In this document: in pieces, positions 57,065-64,000 of the stretch
Numbering within the stretch: position 1 is the first letter of the stretch
Layout of the letters: every line of letters starts with the position of its first letter
Assembly: GCA_027924645.1 (NCBI GenBank)
Contig: BSBN01001687.1
Coordinates: 868,001 to 932,000 of the forward strand
Reading direction: 5' to 3'
Length of the DNA: 64,000 bases
DNA from: Cunninghamia lanceolata
Lineage: Eukaryota > Streptophyta > Pinopsida > Cupressales > Cupressaceae
Notes under the pieces: generated by a model
What the model was told of the DNA's origin: nothing
What the model saw: the letters and a program-made list of their open reading frames with translations, nothing else
Databases searched by the model: none
Made by a program: the position numbers and the translations under genes

Positions 57065-59140
57065 AGACGTTTCAAAAATAAGTGGAGAAGATAACAATCA
57101 CATCAAATAGGTTTTCTTAGAGAGATAAGTGGAGAAGATAAGAAATATGTCCTAAATTACAAGACTTAAGTGTGCATATATATCTCATAAGAATGAACAA
57201 AACATCACAACAAAAGTTGGTTTGCAAAATATACTTTAAAAAAATAGCATAAAAAGGAGTCTATATGAGCCCAAAAAAACCTTCGCAAGTTCCAAAAATG
57301 GGAAATATTTAGCAAAAATATGATAAAACTACAAATTACAAAAAATGGGGGCATAAATCATGGAAAAATAATATTACCACTATGTAGCCATTGGAAAATA
57401 AGTAAGAGTAAAAAAAATTGACCTTGATCAAAGTCCAAATGAGTGTGAATGATCCTTTTGAAGTTCAGTTGCCAATCAAAATATGAATCCCTACAAGCAA
57501 GGATCTTTAGCACATGATGCTATGCTAGCATAGTAGATGATATGGTTGTACAAACTTGTTGATGTGACCAGATAGACCTAACTTGGCATTGATTTAGTTG
57601 TGTGGTTGTGAAGACATGGTAGGCACAATTTGTTGACTAGACTATATGGTCTCGATGGTTTGCAGTAACACAACATATGGACCTACTAACTTGGTGTCAA
57701 GGTGGGAGGGATATTCTTAAAGAATATTCTATTGACATTAGCATGCTATGTGGTAGATAATTAGTGGTGTGTCACTGACAATGCTTAGGCATTATGTTTT
57801 TTATTTTTTTCTTAGTCTATGTGCCATCTGTATAGTTCAAACCAAAAAAAAATTGGGCTTTTAGAAAAGTTTTCAAGTTGAACAATTTGACAATCAATCC
57901 TTAGGTTTTTGGCTACTCTAAACATAATGGTTAGATTTGATTTACTCCAACATGCTTCTTTAAACAGTTACATGCAAAAATTAATTGAAAAAAACCCTCA
58001 AACCTTGATAATTTGGCCTCTAGATGTCTATTTTGGATGAAACAAAAGACCAAACTTTCTTAGATCCTTTGGATGTAAAGGTAAGCTTAGAGTTTTCTCC
58101 AACACACTTATAAAAATAAATATCTATAAAAATACCCTTCCCAAAATATGAAACCTTTTGTGAGAAAACCCAACAATGAGAAAAAGAACTCTTAATAGTC
58201 AAATTAACTTTGATACCATGTAGGATTTTAGAATTAACCTCGAAACTTCTACCTAAGACCTTTAATAATCAAATTATTGCTTCCGAAATTTGTATGCATG
58301 GAAGCAAAAATTAACAATCCACGTGAATAGAAATTGACATCCTCATAAATCATTGAAAAGAAAAATATACATATTTATAGCTTCTTGGATAGATGAGTCA
58401 TAATGACAATGTTTAAGAGGAGTTAAGTTAACGAAATACAGAGACGAGCTAACTCAACAAAAAGAGACAATGATGACACTTGATGATGCATATGTGACAC
58501 CTAATTGCCTTCAATCAAGGAAGCATGTGTACTAACTAGCTACCTAGGTAAAAAATAATTACCCAAATAAATTTAGTGAAAAAGAGCAATAAAATATTAC
58601 ATCAATAGAGATATAAAATCTATTCACTTACACCTATACTTGAATTTAAGAAACATATGAGACTGGAAAGTACCTTTGAAGGCCTACTATAGATAGAGTG
58701 AAGATCGTTGAATTCCTTGATGGTAGTCAAGCCTCATGGCCAATGTAACAAGATTGAATACACACTAAACAAAGAACGTGAATGCTGATGCAACCAAGAT
58801 TGGTATGAGATTGATGTTCTAAATGTTAATGCAAGATGCTTTCTCTTGATTAAATTTCATAGGATGATGTCCTTAAATACAAATCCTAGACACTCTCTCG
58901 AAACCTTTAGTGCACAATCTAATGACTAATAATCATGTTCGTTGAAATTTAGCTTAAGAAATGATAGAATTTGAAATTCAAACAGGGAGACTAGGCTGTA
59001 GATGTGGCTTTGTCTGAGGGAAAAATTGTATGGGCAATCTTCTCTAGGGATGCAGAGTCCTACAAAGTCGAATTGATCATGTTCTACGAAAATAAATTTT
59101 AAATAACAATAATGATAATTCAAAATTTAAATAAATTGTT
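57065..59140. other. Intergenic sequence without recognised genes
   Basis: No domain-bearing open frame on either strand; AT-rich. Confidence 0.5.
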
Positions 59141-61590
59141 GTGCCAAGAAAATTAAATTAAACAATATATTTACAACATCCATATAAAATGACCTAAAAA
59201 AAATGAAATTACAAAATATGTGCTTTCTACAATAAACCCAAATAAATTTAACCACTATATACAAATATAAGAATATATTAACTTGTATTACATTAGACCA
59301 TTCCAAAATTTTATGAATTTGATTTAGAGGGGATTATACAACCAATAAAACCCAAATAAATTTAACCTCTATATAGGAATATAAGAATATATTAACTTGT
59401 ATTGCATTAGACCATTCCAGAATTTTATAAAGTCCCCCGTTTATGGATGCATGTCCGACGACTACACTGGCAAGCGCTGCTTAACTCGTGGTCCCACTGG
59501 CTAGATCTCGACACACATCTAGATTTGGGCAAGGTTATGCTTCCACTATTGTTACCCCATCCCCTGGGTCTGGAGCCAATAGCTATGCTTGCGGCTATCA
59601 AACCAATTCTGGGCTTTGGCTGAATCAACAAGGAAAACAATACACACTCAGGGTGGGTGGGAGGCCAAAGAAACTATAAGCCTACCTAAAGTTGGGTGGG
59701 TAGCTGAACCATTTGATCTGGGTAACCACCCCATGGTAGATATAGATCCCGTGCCGACTAACCGAGCTTACGGGTGGGGGTTGTGCCAAGAAAATTAAAT
59801 TAAACAATATATTTACAACATCCATATAAAATGACCTAAAAATAAGAAATTACAAAATATGTGCTTTCTACAATAAACCCAATTAAATAAATTTAACCTC
59901 TATATACGAATATAAGAATATATTAACTAGTATTACATTAGGCCATTCCAAAATTTTATGAATTTGATTTAGAGGGGGTTATACAACCAATAAAACCCAA
60001 ATAAATTTAACCTCTATATAGAAATATAAGAATATATTAACTTGTATTGCATTAAACCATTCCAAAATTTTCTGAATTTGATTTAGAGGGGCCTTTATAC
60101 AACCAATAAAACCCAAATAAATTTAACCTCTATATAGGAATATAAGAATATATTAACTTGTATTACATTAGACCATTCCAAAATTTTATGAATTTGATTT
60201 AGAGAGGAGTTTATACAACCAATAAAACTCAAATAAATTTAACCTTTATATACTAATTAGCCGATAGGCTTTTATATGTGAGCATTATAGTGCTTGGAAT
60301 TGTCTCACGAGGTAAAAAAAAATTCAGTCGGAAAATTTTCTAAACTCGTAGATTGTTCCTATCCACGTATTCCTTGAACCTCCTATGGGTACGAGGGATA
60401 GTATATATTAACTTGTATTATATTGATTTAGAGGTGAGATTATACAACCAATAAAACCCAAATAAATTTAACCTCTATATAGGAATATAAGAATATATTA
60501 ACTTGTATGCATTGGACCACTCCAAAATTTTATGAATTTGATTTAGAGAGGAGGTTATACAACTAGTAAAACCCAAATAAATTTAACCTCTATATACTAA
60601 TTAACCAATAGGCTTTTATATGTGAGCATTATAGTGCTTGGAATTGTCTCACGAGGTAAATAAAATTCAGTTGGAAAATTTTCTAAACTCGTAGATTGTT
60701 CCTATCCACATATTCCTTGAACCTCCTATGGGTACAAGTGCTAGTATATATTAACTTGTATTATATTGATTTAGAGGGGAGATTATACAACCAATAAAAC
60801 CTAAATAAATTTAACCTCTACATACAACTATATATTAACTTGTATTGCATTAAACCATTCCAAAATTTTATGAATTTGATTTAGAGGGGAGGTTATACAA
60901 CCAATAAAACCCAAATAAATTTAACCTCTATGTACCACTATATGTTAACTTGTATTGCATTAGACCATTCCAAAATTTTATGAATTTGATTTAGAGGGGA
61001 GGTTATACAACCAATAAAACCCAAATAAATTTAAACTCTATGTACCACTATATGTTAACTTGTATTGCATTAGACCATTCCAAAATTTTATGAATTTGAT
61101 TTAGAGGGGAGGTTATACAACCAATAAAACCCAAATAAATTTAACCTCTATGTACCACTATATGTTAACTTGTATTGCACATTAGACCATTCTAAAATTT
61201 TATGAATTTGATTTAGAGGGGAGGTTATACAACCAATAAAACCCAAATAAATTTAACCTCTATGTACCACTATATGTTAACTTGTATTGCACATTAGACC
61301 ATTCTAAAATTTTATGAATTTGATTTAGAGGGGAGGTTATACAACCAATAAAACCCAAATAAATTTAACCTCTATGTACCACTATATGTCAACTTGTATT
61401 GCATTAGACCATTCCAAAATTTTATGAATTTGATTTAGAGGGGAGGTTATACAACCAATAAAACCCAAATAAATTTAACCTCTATGTACCACTATATGTT
61501 AACTTGTATTGCATTAGACCATTCCAAAATTCTATAAATTTGATTTAGAGTGGAGGTTATAGAACCAATAAAAGGCCAGAAGAAATAATT
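59141..61590. repeat. Minisatellite array, unit 110-116 bases
   Basis: Units share AAATTTAACCTCTAT, TTAACTTGTATTGCATTAGA, CCATTCCAAAATTTTATGAA and GATTTAGAGGGGAGGTTATA. Seven near-identical units of 110 or 112 bases occupy about 60780-61570; older 114-116-base units lie to the left. Two larger units include a shared block starting CTAATTA[G/A]CC[G/A]ATAGGC (about 60254-60410 and 60596-60750). A 642-base duplication links 59141 and 59783. No protein coding. Confidence 0.92.
59438..59782. other. Non-repeat island inside the minisatellite
   Basis: About 345 bases of GC-richer sequence unlike the array, between two array segments. It includes GGGCAAGGTTATGCTTCC and CCATGGTAGATATAGATCC. No family recognised; short open frames exist but have no motif. 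Confidence 0.5.
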
Positions 61591-61599
61591 ATATGATAA

Positions 61600-62880
61600 A
61601 TTCATAAGCAAAGGCCTTTTCCTCATATTTATTTTAATTTTTAAAGAAAGAAAGAAGAAGCTAGGTAGCCAATTAGCGCTACATTTTCCCGGGGCAAAAG
61701 CACCGTTTCCCATCTGTGTCGTTGTCGTGGTGATCGTTGCTTAAATGGCGGGCAGAGAGAGTGAGGGGGGCCCATAGCGAGCGCCGACAGAATGATCAGG
61801 CGGTGCAGCTGTCGCCTCCAGGGTCCCCGCTCTGGCCCCGCCGTTTCACTGGTGTGGGCCCCGCTTTTTCCCTTCCAATTAAAAAACAATCGCCCTCAAA
61901 AGCTGTGCTCCCTTCCCCGTCATGTCATCCTCGCACGCCGCCCTTTAAAATAATAAAAGTGTAAGAAACAAGCACCCTCCGTATCTACGTACAAAAATAC
62001 TCGTACTTGGACCGTATGCATCACATGCCTCATGCAATCATCCCACCATACTCACTCATCCTGCATGCATGCAATGGGGTCTTATGTTTGCACTTTGCAT
62101 GCCTTTGCTTCCGGACGCCGCGGATAGGTTAAAAATAGACAATATTCCATCTGGTGTCCGGGAAAACTCGTGAGTACCTATTTAATTTAATTTAATTTCC
62201 GGCGAGGGTTTCTGGTTTTTTTTTGCTTTGAATTTTGGTGTTTTGCGACTTCAAATGTTAGCCTAGCTATGTAGGACGAGCGAAATGGCCGCCGGAGATG
62301 GCAGAATCTGTTTCGTTTGGTCATCTACCGTCTGCAAATTGTTTTTGCAGACGATTGGTCAAGTTTATGGGGTTTCGAGCTTTAATGGCATGGAATAGAG
62401 GCCGATAATGTAAAAAACTGTTAAAACTTTCAGGTTTTTCGTGTTGTTGCGTGTCTGTACGCAGATTTTCCCAGGCGATTCTGTGGATTCATGATTTGTC
62501 GGCGCTTTTATTTTGTTAAAACGGCGGGTAATGGCTGAAGCCGTGCTTAGTTTTGCTAAATGCGGATATACAGTGGTTTCAGCGGCGGATTTGGATTGTA
62601 TGAGACTTGTTTCGCAGTAATTTATTTTTGCTGGAAGTATTTAATGCTGTTAAGCAGTCAAATCTGTTTATTATTAGATGAGCTTTGACTGCTATTGGAA
62701 TCTGCGTCCGCCATGTCTATCGCCGCACGCCTTTCCTTTTTCCCGTCCTTGATTGGCGAACTCTGCGTACGTACTTATTTTTAGACAGCTTGTTCTCCGT
62801 GAATATTAAAGCTGAAGTGCTTATTTAATTATTAGCATGTTATTTCATGCACGCAAATTTTTTTTTTCCGCTGGAAAATT
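61600..62880 (+). promoter_or_regulatory. Possible promoter/leader of a gene beyond the right edge
   Basis: Composition changes abruptly to GC-rich, CpG-containing sequence (61660-61960), followed by RY-type CATGCATGCA at about 62063. A 37-codon ORF (62285-62398, MAAGDGRICFVW) and an ATG at 62714 that runs into the strong donor-like GTACGTAC near 62767 are compatible with a 5' leader or first exon. None is proven. Confidence 0.3.
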
Positions 62881-64000
62881 GAATACAACTTTGTTTTTTG
62901 GAAGCATCCTGTCGGAACAGCGAAAGTTTTGCAGCTGCAGTCTGCAAGCCTGCAGAGAGGTATCAATTTAAGATTTATAATATCAATTTAAGATTTATAA
63001 ATACAATTATTTTTTGAGTTTTCCTATGCATTCTTGGCCGTTTCGTTTGTAGCGTTTGTCTGTTTGCTTGTTCTGGCCAACTACTGGCGGTTTATACTGT
63101 GTTCAGAACTGAGAAAATTATGAGAACGGAAGATTCATTTTAATTACTCTAAAAAGCTATAGAACTGCTAACCAGGTTCGACATAATCATTGCTTTTTCG
63201 CGTTAAAAGAATCAGTTCCCTATTAGATCAGAAACCTCGAAACGCCACTCAGAACTGATAAATTTGTGCAAGAAAACATAAATTTTAACGTTGACTGGAT
63301 AATTTGAAGAGCCAGGGCGTTTCGACCTTCTGAATTTCAGACCTCATCCCGTTTTCTTGAAAAACCGTTAAAGAAGACAATTTTTTTCTCCTCTTAACAC
63401 TCAATTTCATCGAAAACGAGCCTACACATTATAAATTTTCCCTCGCTCTCTTTTTTAAAGAATTTAAATTTAAGGCAAAGAAATTTGTAGTACTAGTTTA
63501 TAGCAAACATTTCACAAAAGTTAATTGGAATCACTAGATTATAAATCCTCCATTAGACTGGCGTACAAATTGACGGAAAAATATAAGAATTCTTCATTAA
63601 ATTTAGTGGAAATCACTTGAAATCAGAAGTTCACTAAAATATTGTAGGAATCATTTGAAGTTTTAAAATAATGTAGGGATGAGATGAAATTTACATTTTT
63701 CACTGAATTTTCTTGAAATTGCCTGCCAATGCTCCATTAGATTTTGTTGAAACCACATAAAATGATAATTTCTCTATTAAAATATTCGTTGTCTTCGCCT
63801 AGTTTTAAATTTATTTGAAATATATCAGAACAGCTTTGAAGCCACTTGTACTTGAATGAAACATATTGAAACCTTTTATTTCTGCTTTCTTTAAATATAA
63901 TTAAATATTTTTCATAATTCTCTGTCACGTGGACAAAACAAAACACTTCGGAAATAGTTAAAGTTTAGCCTGTCAACCGGTTTTTGGGACACTGCTATAA
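62881..64000. other. Sequence without recognised genes
   Basis: AT-rich, no family motifs. It may be intron or upstream sequence of a gene to the right. A short tandem duplication (ATCAATTTAAGATTTATAA) occurs at about 62960-63000. Confidence 0.4.

Noticed and set aside
59488..59798. Overlapping open frames in the satellite island
   Set aside because: Short, no motifs, and frames cross into satellite sequence.
60780..61570. CRISPR array
   Set aside because: Regular 110-base units have no unique spacers and the DNA is plant nuclear; this is a minisatellite.

Overview
The window looks like nuclear DNA of a seed plant, most likely a gymnosperm and plausibly a conifer. It holds one complete cellular gene, a class III homeodomain-leucine zipper (HD-ZIP III) transcription factor of 840 residues in 18 coding exons (31510-37699, + strand). 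The encoded protein resembles gymnosperm C3HDZ proteins as I know them, and the gene keeps the family's intron-split miR165/166 target site. Nearly everything else is transposable-element sequence at different stages of decay. Species assignment is inference; no search was possible.

Left part (1-28 kb). Two copies of one Ty3/gypsy family of the Tat type (second RNase H between RT-RNase H and integrase) lie in opposite orientation. Copy A is on the minus strand (1-13698, cut by the window edge). Its LTR boundary abuts the middle of the gag gene of copy B (+ strand, 13699 to about 28 kb), so A jumped into B. A's gag is itself broken by a solo copia-like LTR (7728-9104, near-matching 5-bp flanks). 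Downstream of its integrase, copy B carries an antisense plant mobile domain (PMD) gene remnant (24952-21997, minus) with its own TATA box (25727-25736). That gene is split by another solo LTR (22597-23655, CTCCT target duplication). Stops in the PMD remnant are nearly all TAG where Gln (CAG) is expected, including a run of four, which fits decay of a CHG-methylated sequence. Copy B ends with a hairpin, a polypurine tract and a 3' LTR.

Middle part (28-41 kb). A LINE fragment, AT-rich DNA, a 43-bp tandem repeat and a CATG-rich stretch with a near-consensus HD-ZIP III binding motif precede the HD-ZIP III gene. The gene's introns are short (largest about 1.15 kb). Its 3' flank is unremarkable.

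Right part (41-64 kb). AT-rich DNA holds a duplicated coiled-coil fragment, a foldback repeat and a pair of 5S rRNA-derived repeats (Cassandra-like TRIM or degenerate 5S units). Further right are a badly decayed third Tat-like element, a LINE ORF1 (DUF4283/zinc knuckle) remnant split by an LTR-like insert rich in TGACGTCA and ATCAT motifs, and a 110-116-bp minisatellite (59.1-61.6 kb). The last 2.4 kb are more GC-rich and may be the promoter or leader of a gene beyond the window.
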